A DNA stretch of 64,000 nucleotides from UBA6059 sp964351595 (GTDB taxonomy: Bacteria; Bacteroidota; Bacteroidia; Cytophagales; Cyclobacteriaceae), in the NCBI GenBank assembly GCA_964351595.1, contig CAYGOT010000018.1:6499-70498 (forward strand), given 5' to 3'. A program made the translations under genes and the position numbers. Positions 17,325 through 25,834 of the stretch are shown here, piece by piece. Below the pieces are notes generated by a model. It saw nothing but the letters and a program-made list of their open reading frames with translations. It was not told the DNA's origin and ran no database searches. How positions within the stretch are numbered: position 1 is the stretch's first letter; each line of letters starts with the position of its first letter.

Positions 17325-19465
17325 GCTTTGTAAAAATTACTTACCACCAATTTTTCTAGTGAAGAGGAGGCAGCACTCAAATGCTGCTCCCTTGTTTGCT
17401 TGACCAACTCTATGAAAAGCTCAGCGCCGGAGAGATAGTCCCTGGCGAAAGTTGGTTCGGGTGACTTTTGATTGATACTCAAAACCCATGATGCATAGTT
17501 TGGGAATGCCTGGGCTATAAGAGGCAGCTCCAAGGACAGGTCTTGAAAGTCAGCTATGATTTTGTCATGCGTATTGCAGGCAATATCACGCTCGAGCAGC
17601 AATGCCTTAGCACCGATGACACAGGCACTGTAAGCAAAATAGATGCTGTGACCGTATTTATCATGGCTAAAAGCCTCCTGGGCCTGGCCTATCTTTTCTA
17701 CAGCTTCACCGATGATGGTAGCAATCACATCAAGGCTCACACCTGCACATTCTCCAGTACCTATTTCGGGTACGAAAGCTTCAGAGTGTCCCCAGTCGAG
17801 GTAGTCCTCATCGGTAAGAGATGCTTTATCAGCCAAATGCTTAAGCAGCTGATAAAAATGTCGGTTGCCAAGACGCTGGAAGTACTCGTTAAAGGATTCC
17901 TGTTCAGGTGACTCCCGTATATAGTTACTGAGTATCAGATGGATAGCCTCAGGTATGCGCTTAGTTGGGAGCTTGATTACTTTCTCAGCAATAAAGCCTC
18001 GTCCATCATCAGATACTCCTCCACCGATTACTACCTGTAGGGCGGGTATGACAGACACACCATTTTTGATACTACTACCGTGAAGTCCGATATTGGCGGC
18101 CATGTGCTGTCCGCAGGAGTTCATGCAGCCGCTGATTTTGATGCTTAACTTTTCCTGCTCGATAAGCTGAGGGAAAGAGGTCTTCACCATTTCCTCTATG
18201 ACCTGAGCGATCTTGGTGCTATTGGTTACCGCCAGATTGCATGTATCAGTACCGGGACATGAAGTGACGTCTGCGAGCGTGTCATAGCCATAATCCGCCA
18301 ATCCGATATCAGCGAGTGCCTGATAAAGAGGTTGAAGTTGGTTGGGTCTGACGAATCGGAGCAGTATGCCCTGATTGATCGTAAGGCGAAAGTCCGGGGC
18401 TGCATGTTCCTCGATAATGGCAGCAAGCTTTCGGGCATTGTGCGATGAGAGGTCGCCGTTCGCTACTTTGAGATATACACCAAAATAGCCGCGCTGCTTT
18501 TGCTCGAAAGTGTTTGTCTTTAGCCAAAGTTTGAAATCAGGTGAACCCTCTAAAATAGAGTCCTCAGAGAATGGAGCTTCGTCGATGCTAACTTCTACAT
18601 AGGGAATCGGATGGGTCAGGGACGGCAGGCTTTTTTGCTCCTGAGCTACCAATTCCAGGTATTTTTCAAGGCCGATACCCTTTTTTGGATCAATCAGGTA
18701 CTTCATCCTGGCCTTGTATCTTTTTTCACGTTCGCCGTATCTATCGAAAACCCTAAGGCCAGCCTCGATAAATGAGATCAACTCATTTGCCGGTAGGAAG
18801 GAGTAGGCCTGCTGTGCCGTAAAAGGCTGTGCTCCCAGCCCACCACCAATATGCACTTCAAAGCCGTGCCGACCGGATTCATCAAGTGCTGGTATAAAGC
18901 CAAAATCATGAAAGTAGGTGAAGGCAGAGTCTTTTTTGGAGGACGAGAAAGCAATTTTGATCTTGCGACCCATCTCCTGACATACCGGATGTCTAAGGAA
19001 AAACTCAAAAACAGCCTGTACATAGGGCGACACATCAAAGAGCTCCTCGGGATCAACACCCGCTGTGGGGGAGGCTGTAATATTGCGTACAGTATTGCCA
19101 CATGCTTCTTTTGAAGTGACTCCTTCCTCTTCCAGCTTTGCCCAGACAAGTGGAGAATCTTCCAGTTTCACATAGTGAAATTGAATGTTTTGTCTGGTGG
19201 TGAGGTGAAGATTGCCAGTAGCGAACTCATCGGATACATCAGCCAGCCTGCGAAGCTGATTTGGCGATAGCCGACCATAGGGTATCTTGGTTCTGAACAT
19301 GTGAACACCCTGCTGTCTTTGCCCATAGACCCCCCTTGTCAACCGAAACTGTTTGAATTTTTCCTCATCGATCTGAAGGTTTCTAAACCGTTGAATCTTC
19401 TCCTGAAGATCGAGAATGTCTTTTTTGGCTTCCACAGCGATATGTGGATTTGAGATGATTTCCAT
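17321..19465 (-). CDS. Siroheme/[4Fe-4S] sulfite (nitrite) reductase fused to a C-terminal HEPN domain
   Basis: The start chosen is ATG 19465 (MEIISNPHIA), giving 714 residues; a frame from 19525 adds 20 residues with no family support. Two ferredoxin-like and siroheme half-domains are visible, with cluster and siroheme cysteines in CPGTDTC and GCMNSCGQH. After about residue 580 a helical HEPN-type domain follows (HDKYGHSIYFAYSACVIGAKALL). Position beside cysH and the siroheme genes favours sulfite over nitrite as substrate. The role of the HEPN part is unknown; the fusion occurs in other Bacteroidota. Confidence 0.88.
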   Translation of the reverse strand: MEIISNPHIAVEAKKDILDLQEKIQRFRNLQIDEEKFKQFRLTRGVYGQRQQGVHMFRTKIPYGRLSPNQLRRLADVSDEFATGNLHLTTRQNIQFHYVKLEDSPLVWAKLEEEGVTSKEACGNTVRNITASPTAGVDPEELFDVSPYVQAVFEFFLRHPVCQEMGRKIKIAFSSSKKDSAFTYFHDFGFIPALDESGRHGFEVHIGGGLGAQPFTAQQAYSFLPANELISFIEAGLRVFDRYGEREKRYKARMKYLIDPKKGIGLEKYLELVAQEQKSLPSLTHPIPYVEVSIDEAPFSEDSILEGSPDFKLWLKTNTFEQKQRGYFGVYLKVANGDLSSHNARKLAAIIEEHAAPDFRLTINQGILLRFVRPNQLQPLYQALADIGLADYGYDTLADVTSCPGTDTCNLAVTNSTKIAQVIEEMVKTSFPQLIEQEKLSIKISGCMNSCGQHMAANIGLHGSSIKNGVSVIPALQVVIGGGVSDDGRGFIAEKVIKLPTKRIPEAIHLILSNYIRESPEQESFNEYFQRLGNRHFYQLLKHLADKASLTDEDYLDWGHSEAFVPEIGTGECAGVSLDVIATIIGEAVEKIGQAQEAFSHDKYGHSIYFAYSACVIGAKALLLERDIACNTHDKIIADFQDLSLELPLIAQAFPNYASWVLSINQKSPEPTFARDYLSGAELFIELVKQTREQHLSAASSSLEKLVVSNFYKA

Positions 19466-19534
19466 TATGATTTGAGTATAGATTGCACACAACTGAACTG
19501 ATAAATCAACGCGAGTTGATCTCAACAGCAGTGT

Positions 19535-19577
19535 AAAAAAATTGGAGAGCCATCCCTCTGCTTCGAGAGGATAGGCC
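19535..19577 (-). terminator. Terminator-like hairpin in the sulfur operon leader
   Basis: On the minus strand, GCCTATCCTCT and AGAGGGATGGC form a stem of about ten pairs with two bulges and a six-base loop. A T7 run follows after seven bases. It lies between the cysteine leader ORF and the reductase start, where an attenuator should be. The gap before the T-run makes it less ideal than a classical terminator. Confidence 0.5.
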
Positions 19578-19618
19578 AGAACTAACTAATATGTATAATT
19601 GGCTAGATCAGATGTGCT

Positions 19619-19651
19619 TCAACAACAGCAACAGCAAGCACGCATCATCAT
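19619..19651 (-). CDS. Poly-cysteine leader peptide (MMMRACCCCC)
   Basis: Eleven codons on the minus strand read Met-Met-Met-Arg-Ala, then Cys five times, then TGA. It lies in the long leader of the sulfur-assimilation operon, between a SAM-I aptamer and a terminator-like hairpin. A run of codons for the pathway's end product is the signature of ribosome-mediated attenuation. A pairing switch is visible: CAACTAA/TTAGTTG just upstream (19660-19678) competes with a longer-range pairing of 19671-19680 with 19575-19586, which would invade the terminator arm. Regulation is inferred. Confidence 0.7.
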   Translation of the reverse strand: MMMRACCCCC

Positions 19652-19659
19652 ACTATGAT

Positions 19660-19678
19660 CAACTAAAGGGGTTAGTTG
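19660..19678 (-). promoter_or_regulatory. Leader hairpin competing with the antiterminator pairing
   Basis: CAACTAA, five-base loop CCCCT, TTAGTTG form a perfect 7-bp stem ending 9 bases before the poly-Cys ORF. Its 5' arm (GCCAACTAAC, 19671-19680) can instead pair with GTTAGTT-CT-GGC at 19575-19586, overlapping the terminator stem. Confidence 0.45.
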
Positions 19679-19724
19679 GCTTACTCTTGACTTCAAAATT
19701 GTTGTCTCAGTTTTCATCTGTAAA

Positions 19725-19830
19725 GATTTATAGTTTCCAGTAAAATGGAACTCAGGTTGAGCACCTTAACCCTACAGGTCAGGTTGCCAGCGAATCAATG
19801 AGCCTGTCTCTACTCGCTTCTTTATAAATC
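19725..19830 (-). ncRNA. SAM-I (S-box) riboswitch
   Basis: All four helices can be drawn by eye on the minus strand. P1 is GATTTATA/TATAAATC (19823-19830 with 19725-19732). P2 is AGCGA/TCGCT. P3 contains TGACC/GGTTA framed by GGCAACC and GGTGC. P4 is GTTCCA/TGGAAC. The SAM-contact core around GGCAACC and AAGGTGCTCAA matches the S-box consensus. It precedes a siroheme and sulfate-reduction operon, a usual SAM-I target. Confidence 0.85.
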
Positions 19831-19849
19831 CACATTCCATTGTGAATCA

Positions 19850-19881
19850 CAAACCTGATCATTTACAACGGCAATTCAAAT
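19850..19881 (-). promoter_or_regulatory. Promoter of the sulfur operon
   Basis: On the minus strand TTTG, a 19-base spacer, then CAGGTTTG (one mismatch to TAnnTTTG) lie directly upstream of the riboswitch. Transcription would start near 19843. Confidence 0.45.
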
Positions 19882-19962
19882 GTTGGGTTCAGTTTTTTAA
19901 TCTGAAGAGACTGTATTTATAAAGCGGACAATAAATACACGACATAATTTAAAATATGACAA

Positions 19963-20385
19963 TCAATCATCGATTGTGGCCACACATTTTAGCTCAATCG
20001 CAATTGGTGTGGGTAGGCTGCTGATTTCTACCGTGGTGCGACAGGGCTGATTGTCCTTGAAGTACTCGGCGTAGACGCGGTTATAGGTCTTGAAATCAGC
20101 CTTCATATTGGTGAGAAAAACGGTAACATCCACCAACTTATCCCAGCTGCTGCCCGAGTCCTCGAGGATTAACCTTACGTTCTTGAATACCGAATGGCAC
20201 TGGGCCTCAATATCGTATTCCACAATGTTCCGATTTTCATCGAGCGTCACTCCGGGTATCTGAGAGGTTCCTCTTTCCCTCGGCCCTACGCCGGATAGGA
20301 AGAGTAGATTGCCCACCTTTCGGGCGTGAGGGTAGAGTCCTACAGGCTCAGGCGCCTTGTTGCTATTTCTTATACTTTCTGCCAT
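19963..20385 (-). CDS. RidA-family reactive-intermediate deaminase
   Basis: The 140-residue cytoplasmic protein has the RidA fold signatures VGNLLFLSGVGPRE, VDVTVFLTNM and CRTTVEISSLPTPIAIELKCVA. The Arg of CRTTVE is the one that holds the substrate carboxylate in active members. The conserved start VGLYPHARKVGN resembles 2-aminomuconate deaminase-like members. It overlaps the aminopeptidase P stop by one base, so the two are coupled. Confidence 0.85.
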   Translation of the reverse strand: MAESIRNSNKAPEPVGLYPHARKVGNLLFLSGVGPRERGTSQIPGVTLDENRNIVEYDIEAQCHSVFKNVRLILEDSGSSWDKLVDVTVFLTNMKADFKTYNRVYAEYFKDNQPCRTTVEISSLPTPIAIELKCVATIDD

Positions 20386-21674
20386 TACTTGTTCATTAGG
20401 TCTTCGATTTCTTCTGCATGGATGGGTATGTTTCTCATCAGATTGTCATGTCCTTCCCTGGTTACCACAATATTGTCTTCCAGGCGTATACCTATCCCTT
20501 CTTCTCTGATATAGATACCAGGCTCTACCGTAAATACCATTCCTGCTTCAATGGGTTTGTAGAAGGTGCCGACATCATGAACATCCAGTCCAAGAAAATG
20601 CGAGGTGCCGTGCATAAAATATTTGCGATAGAGTGGATTGGCCCTGTCTTGCTTAGCCACATCATGTTTATCAAGTAGTCCCAGTGAGATCAGTTCTCCC
20701 TCCATGATTTTGCCCACTTCCTCGTGATACTCTTTTATCGTAGTGCCAGGCCTCAGAAGATCAGTAGCTTTAGTCTTTACGTGGAGCACTGCATCATAGA
20801 CTGCCCTTTGGCGCTTGGTAAACCGGCCATTGACAGGGATGGTGCGGGTCATGTCCGCGTTATAGTTGGCATATTCAGCGCCCACATCCATCAGGAGTAG
20901 GTCGCCATCTTTGCATTGTTGATTATTGGAGATATAGTGCAGCACGCATGCGCTCGCGCCTGAGGCGATGATCGGATCATAGGCAAAGCCTCTGGACCGA
21001 TTGCGTACGAATTCATGAATATACTCAGCTTCTATTTCGTACTCCCAGGCGCCAGGAGAGACTTTGTCGAGTATCCGCCTGAATCCCTTTTCTGTAATAT
21101 TACAAGCGTGCTGGAGCGCTTTGATTTCAAGTTGTGACTTGATCATGCGCAATCCCTGAAGGATGGGAGCGAGGCGCTCATAGCGATACAGGGGATATTT
21201 ATTCAGGCACCATTTTACGAACCGGTCGCTTCTTGTAGCCACCTCGGATCCTGCCCGTATGTGCTCATTGGTATCAAGATAGATAGTGCTTGACTCGGCT
21301 AATACCGTGTAGAGTATTTGCTCAAATTGCTCTTTCCAAAGGATAGTCTTTATCCCGGAAACCTCCGTCGCTTCCTCTTTGGTAAGCTTATGTCCTTCCC
21401 AAATAGCGATATTTTCATCAGTTTCTCTTAGAAAGAGTACTTCTCTATATCTCTCATCCGGGAAGTCAGGCGCTAGCAGCAGTATCGATTCTTCCTGATC
21501 CGCTCCGGTGAGATAATAGAGGTTATTGTTTTGCCTGAACGGCATGACACCATCGGCATTGGTCGGCAGTATATCGTTGGAATGTACTACCGCCACTGAA
21601 TTGGTTTCAAGCTGTTTGCAGAGCCGCTCCCGGTTGTAAGTGAATAGCTGACTCCCTATTGGATGGTACTTCAT
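20385..21674 (-). CDS. Xaa-Pro aminopeptidase (aminopeptidase P, M24B)
   Basis: The protein is 429 residues. The N-terminal creatinase-like domain contains RQNNNLYYLTGADQEESILLL-type sequence, and the pita-bread domain carries the metal ligands in LLMDVGAEY and NADMTRT, GTSHFLGLDVHDVG, VEPGIYI and RLEDNIVV. It removes N-terminal residues ahead of proline. No signal peptide is visible, so it is cytoplasmic. It is followed by the RidA gene. Confidence 0.92.
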   Translation of the reverse strand: MKYHPIGSQLFTYNRERLCKQLETNSVAVVHSNDILPTNADGVMPFRQNNNLYYLTGADQEESILLLAPDFPDERYREVLFLRETDENIAIWEGHKLTKEEATEVSGIKTILWKEQFEQILYTVLAESSTIYLDTNEHIRAGSEVATRSDRFVKWCLNKYPLYRYERLAPILQGLRMIKSQLEIKALQHACNITEKGFRRILDKVSPGAWEYEIEAEYIHEFVRNRSRGFAYDPIIASGASACVLHYISNNQQCKDGDLLLMDVGAEYANYNADMTRTIPVNGRFTKRQRAVYDAVLHVKTKATDLLRPGTTIKEYHEEVGKIMEGELISLGLLDKHDVAKQDRANPLYRKYFMHGTSHFLGLDVHDVGTFYKPIEAGMVFTVEPGIYIREEGIGIRLEDNIVVTREGHDNLMRNIPIHAEEIEDLMNK

Positions 21675-21778
21675 AGCATATGGGTTATGTTCTCCGCAGC
21701 AGCGGAATGATCACGAAGTGAATTTAAATCTTACCACTTTCCGATGGGTAACACTGAGTTTATTATTTTTCAGATGGC

Positions 21779-23203
21779 ATGAAATACGTTCTACTCTTCT
21801 GGGCATGTTTATCCTTTTCATTGGGGTTACACGGGCAAAAAAGACCTGTTTGGCTCTACCTGAATGGTGAAGCCGAATATGAAGCTGTACTTGACCTTGA
21901 GAATGACATTTTGGAAGATCACTATTATTCAAGATGGCTCCATGCTATAGGCGTGCAGCTGGAAGAGAAGGATATCCGGCGCATGTTGTCCAATGCGATG
22001 ATCTCAGAGATCACTTCCCAGCACTACTTCTCTTACCAGAAATCTCCTGATCAAACCCAAAGCATGGGCTTTGCGCTGGAGCAGATAGGAGCGGAGTTGT
22101 TTTTTGAAAGAGGACTTGACGGTGAGGGGATTGCTATTGGAGTGATTGATGGAGGTTTTCTGGACGCGAATAAAATAGACCCATTAAGTCATTTGTTTGA
22201 AGCGGGATCAATCAAAGCGTACCGAGACTATATCACACCTGACCTTGAGCCTTATGCCGGAATTAAAGCGCTTGATGATCGACATGGGACGGATGTCCTT
22301 CAGTTGATTGGAGGCAAGAGCGGACAGACTGGTGTTATTCATGGTCTAGCAACTGCAAGTGACTACTATCTGGCCAGAACCGATCATGGTGCATCTGAGA
22401 AGAAGATCGAGGAAATGTACCTGATTGAGGCCCTGGAATGGATGGATAGCCTGGAAATCAAGCTGGTTAACGTATCACTGGGCTATACCGATGGGTTTGA
22501 AAACAGTGCAGATAACTACAGTCCACAAGACATTAACGGCACTTCGGCTATTGCTAAGGCCGTCCAGCACGCTGCGGATAAAGAAGGTATGTTGATCGTA
22601 ATGCCAGCTGGTAATGATGGCAATACAAACTGGAGAGTACTCTCTACGCCAGCGGATGCCCGGGGTGTGCTGACCGTAGGGGCTACTAAGTTCAGGCATT
22701 GGGATAAGATGGATTTTAGCTCAGTCGGCCCGGACGGACTACCTTATTTGAAGCCGGAAATATCTTGTTTTGCCAGCGATGGCACTTCCTTTTCAGCTCC
22801 CATTATTACAGGCATGGCAGCATTGATCTGGCAGGCTAAGCCAGACCTCAGCAATGATGAAGTAAAGGAGATCATCCTTCGATCCGGACATCTATATCCT
22901 TTTGGGAATAACTATGTGGGCTATGGAGTACCACTTGCCTCACGGGTAATTGAGCAGCTTGACAATAGAGCCCTTGCGACTGTCGAAAGTATAAAAGTCT
23001 ACAAGGACACCTATCGAATCGCAGAGAAATGTGAACAACACTATGTGGTGTATCAAAAAGCTGACAAATGGAGCGTCATAGCTGAGAAATATACGAGAAC
23101 CAAGGGCGTTAAGCCCAAAATCACACGGTTGAACAATGCGGCATTCACGACAGTAATACTAGACAACTCTCAGGTATACGAACTCCAGTGGATGAAGGAG
23201 TAA
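21779..23203 (+). CDS. Secreted S8 (subtilisin-like) serine protease
   Basis: The 474-residue protein has a signal peptide (residues 1-20, ending near GLHGQ). The catalytic triad is Asp124 (GVIDGGF), His169 (DRHGTDV) and Ser337 (GTSFSAP), with the oxyanion Asn in MPAGNDGN. A propeptide-like stretch lies before the catalytic domain and a short beta-rich tail follows. There is no type IX sorting domain at the C-terminus, so it is probably periplasmic or surface-attached by another route. Confidence 0.9.
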   Translation: MKYVLLFWACLSFSLGLHGQKRPVWLYLNGEAEYEAVLDLENDILEDHYYSRWLHAIGVQLEEKDIRRMLSNAMISEITSQHYFSYQKSPDQTQSMGFALEQIGAELFFERGLDGEGIAIGVIDGGFLDANKIDPLSHLFEAGSIKAYRDYITPDLEPYAGIKALDDRHGTDVLQLIGGKSGQTGVIHGLATASDYYLARTDHGASEKKIEEMYLIEALEWMDSLEIKLVNVSLGYTDGFENSADNYSPQDINGTSAIAKAVQHAADKEGMLIVMPAGNDGNTNWRVLSTPADARGVLTVGATKFRHWDKMDFSSVGPDGLPYLKPEISCFASDGTSFSAPIITGMAALIWQAKPDLSNDEVKEIILRSGHLYPFGNNYVGYGVPLASRVIEQLDNRALATVESIKVYKDTYRIAEKCEQHYVVYQKADKWSVIAEKYTRTKGVKPKITRLNNAAFTTVILDNSQVYELQWMKE

Positions 23204-23221
23204 GTTTAGTCGCTGCTTCTA

Positions 23222-24601
23222 TCACCACTCTTTTTTATAAAATTCGAAATCACCCTCTTTTCCGATTTTGCGGTAGCTGTTTGTTACCATCTCCTTGAAC
23301 CAGCCGTATCTGTATTCTTCGGATAAAATGATAAAGTCGGGTTCAGTATTGAAAATCCTAACTAACTCCTTTTCTACATCTATCTCTAGTGTCTGAATAT
23401 GAGAGTCCCTCATCATCAAAGTGGAGTGAACGTAAGGAGTTGGAGAAGTCTTGCCTAAGTACCAGTATAAAAACTGAGGTGCATCTCCTGCGTACAAAGT
23501 CGCATTCTGCGGCATCACATTTTCGGCGTACAAGGCTAACTCTTTAGTGTAATTTGGTCTTACGACATATCTCTTGTAATAGAAATGAAATAGAAAAATC
23601 ATGTACACAAGCCCTATAGCGCTGAGTGCGGCGACCATATACCTTTTATTCATTAGCCGCATAACCCAGGGTAATGAACCAATCATTCCTACCGCAAAAC
23701 TTACAGGATAAGATAGCTGAAGATAATAATGTGAATGCGCCTTACCTGTAAATGAAACAGCCAACAGGTCAAAGATCAGTAGCAGACCAATAAACCAAAG
23801 CGTTTTTTTCCTCCACGCTTCTGACGTCAATGACAACAATCCAAGAATAAAAAAAGGAAGGTAGACGAGTATCCCTTTGAGCAGAAACGTGAGCGTAGTG
23901 GACCACTCTTTCGGGTTCATATAATTACCTGGAGCGACATAGGTGACGAAATGATAGTAGTCATAATAGCCCTTCCAGAAGTAAACTATATGCACGCAGG
24001 CGAAAGGAATGAAAAACCCAATCATCATTAAAGCCATACGGCTGAATTGCTGCCTAAACTGCTTTTTTACTATCGAGCTAATCAGGAAGAAAAGTCCGAC
24101 GGCTGCAAAGTCAAAAATTGCCAGTTGCTTGATGATAAAGGCCAGACCAAAGATCAATCCTGCTGTAAGGAATTGCAGATGACGGGAAGCTGTCAAGAAT
24201 CTGTAAATACCGAACGAAATAAAGAAGATGAAGAAGGTCTCAGCATTCGATGCAAACCCAAAATAAAAATTGCACATCAATATGAACACTATGGCAGAGA
24301 GTAGTGCGGAAGAGAAGCTAAGCTGGAGATGCCTTTTAGCCTTGTAAAGGAAAAAGGCCGAACCTGATACGAAGAGAACAGTGATGAGCCTTATTGCAAG
24401 CATGGACTTTCCAAAAACTAGCTGGATCATCGCGAAGATCAAAAAGACTCCCGGCTGCTTGATGTCGATCACATCTTTGTAGAGTACAGCTCCATTGAGC
24501 ATGTGATCAGCAATTACCGCATAGGTGGTTTCATCTGCATCGAGACTCCATGATGATAATATCATCGACCTCATAATCAGAGTAATGCCGGTAAGTATCA
24601 C
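23222..24601 (-). CDS. Polytopic GT-C glycosyltransferase-like membrane protein (GT39/ArnT-like)
   Basis: The frame has 459 residues with about ten membrane helices. Near the start is the acidic pair LDADETTYAVIADHMLNG, which fits the first-loop Asp of GT-C enzymes using polyprenyl-phosphate sugars. The GTG at 24601 is the only usual start codon, but the open frame continues upstream to 24703 with no ATG, GTG or TTG, and the first helix seems to begin upstream of the GTG. The true N-terminus is therefore unsure. It lies beside a GT9 gene, suggesting envelope polysaccharide work. Confidence 0.7.
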   Translation of the reverse strand: MILTGITLIMRSMILSSWSLDADETTYAVIADHMLNGAVLYKDVIDIKQPGVFLIFAMIQLVFGKSMLAIRLITVLFVSGSAFFLYKAKRHLQLSFSSALLSAIVFILMCNFYFGFASNAETFFIFFISFGIYRFLTASRHLQFLTAGLIFGLAFIIKQLAIFDFAAVGLFFLISSIVKKQFRQQFSRMALMMIGFFIPFACVHIVYFWKGYYDYYHFVTYVAPGNYMNPKEWSTTLTFLLKGILVYLPFFILGLLSLTSEAWRKKTLWFIGLLLIFDLLAVSFTGKAHSHYYLQLSYPVSFAVGMIGSLPWVMRLMNKRYMVAALSAIGLVYMIFLFHFYYKRYVVRPNYTKELALYAENVMPQNATLYAGDAPQFLYWYLGKTSPTPYVHSTLMMRDSHIQTLEIDVEKELVRIFNTEPDFIILSEEYRYGWFKEMVTNSYRKIGKEGDFEFYKKEW

Positions 24602-24747
24602 GAAAATAAGGAGATCGTTAGCAGCTAGCTGCTTACCCAGTTTATTGGTAGATGAAATAATGACAGGTTGGTTGATAATCGACTTGAAGATATGAAAAAA
24701 TCAGACTCCTGATTCACCGCTGATGTAGAACTACTAGGCGGCTTAAT

Positions 24748-25737
24748 CTATTCAGAAGCCCTATCGAGCAGCTGCTTTATTTCTATGGTATTGGCACAGT
24801 CGAAGTGACCTTTTGGGCATGCCTTGTGACCATGTAAACCACAGGGCCGACAATTCAGGTGCTGCTCAGTTTCAACAACCACAGCATTATCAGCCAATGG
24901 TCCGAAACCAAACCTCGGAACAGTAGAGCAAAATACAGCTGTCGTTGGCGCATTAACTGCCGAGGCAAGATGGAGCGGGCCAGAGTCGTTCATATAGTTC
25001 ATGGAGGCATCTCTCATTAGAAGGGCAGACTCTCTCAGGCTCAGCTTACCGCAGAGGTTTGTCATCCTATCGTAAGAAGATTGCTCTATTATTTCCTGAC
25101 AAAACCTGGCGTCATTGGGGCCACCAATCAGGAATACAGCCCCATCAAATGCCAATTGATTAAGGAATTCAACCCATCGATTTTGAGGAAATTGCTTGGT
25201 AAACCAAACGCTGGTAGGTGCGATGGTGATGTATTGGCTCTCGCTGAGAGGCTTAACCGTCTGCTTATCTTGATCTGAGAAATAGATTTTTGGTCGGGAT
25301 GCCTGAGTATCCGTTAATGAGGCGATGATCTGATGGTTTCGTTCTACCTCATGTGTACCATCACCTATCGTGTGTCCAAACTTTTCATTGTAATGAAAAG
25401 ACAAAGGATTCTTGGTGTAGCCGCGTTTTTCCTTAGCCCTTGCCAAAAAGCTGATCAACCCACTTGAGGCATAGCGTTGGAGATTTACCGATAGGTCATA
25501 AGTACGCTCTCGTACAGCTCGTATGACCTGGCTCAGCGCACTATACTTACCCTTTGATTTATCCCATTCTATGATCCGATCAATATATGGCGCAGTTTCC
25601 AGCACGGATTTGACGCCTTTTCTCACCACATAGTCGACAGTAGCCTGAGGATACTGCTGGTGGAGCTTTTCAGCCAGAGCTGTCGATAGAATGACATCCC
25701 CAATGTAGGCTGTCTGAATGATGAGAATGCGCTGCAA
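24748..25737 (-). CDS. Glycosyltransferase family 9 (heptosyltransferase-like)
   Basis: This 329-residue protein starts ILIIQTAYIGDVILSTALAEKL, the typical GT9 opening. It carries the C-terminal donor-site blocks APTSVWFTKQFP and NDSGPLHLASAVNAPTTAVF. Such enzymes add heptose or related sugars to lipopolysaccharide core. The CxxC-rich end (CRPCGLHGHKACPKGH) is common in this subgroup. Confidence 0.88.
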   Translation of the reverse strand: MQRILIIQTAYIGDVILSTALAEKLHQQYPQATVDYVVRKGVKSVLETAPYIDRIIEWDKSKGKYSALSQVIRAVRERTYDLSVNLQRYASSGLISFLARAKEKRGYTKNPLSFHYNEKFGHTIGDGTHEVERNHQIIASLTDTQASRPKIYFSDQDKQTVKPLSESQYITIAPTSVWFTKQFPQNRWVEFLNQLAFDGAVFLIGGPNDARFCQEIIEQSSYDRMTNLCGKLSLRESALLMRDASMNYMNDSGPLHLASAVNAPTTAVFCSTVPRFGFGPLADNAVVVETEQHLNCRPCGLHGHKACPKGHFDCANTIEIKQLLDRASE

Positions 25738-25766
25738 GTCGTGTGTAGGTAGACGGTAAAAATAAG

Positions 25767-25774
25767 TAAATTTG
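25767..25774 (+). promoter_or_regulatory. -7 promoter element for the M16 peptidase gene
   Basis: TAAATTTG matches TAnnTTTG. Transcription from it would start near 25781, which supports the ATG at 25835 over an in-frame start at 25772. Confidence 0.45.
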
Positions 25775-25834
25775 CGCCCCTATCAAGATGACAAATGCTT
25801 GTTGTCTTTAGAGAACACAGCCCGGGAGCAAACG

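Noticed and set aside
19674..19719. A second leader peptide between the riboswitch and the Cys ORF
   Set aside because: No start codon with a sensible short frame was seen there.
25772..25834. Upstream start for the M16 peptidase
   Set aside because: It falls on the -7 promoter element and before the predicted transcription start.
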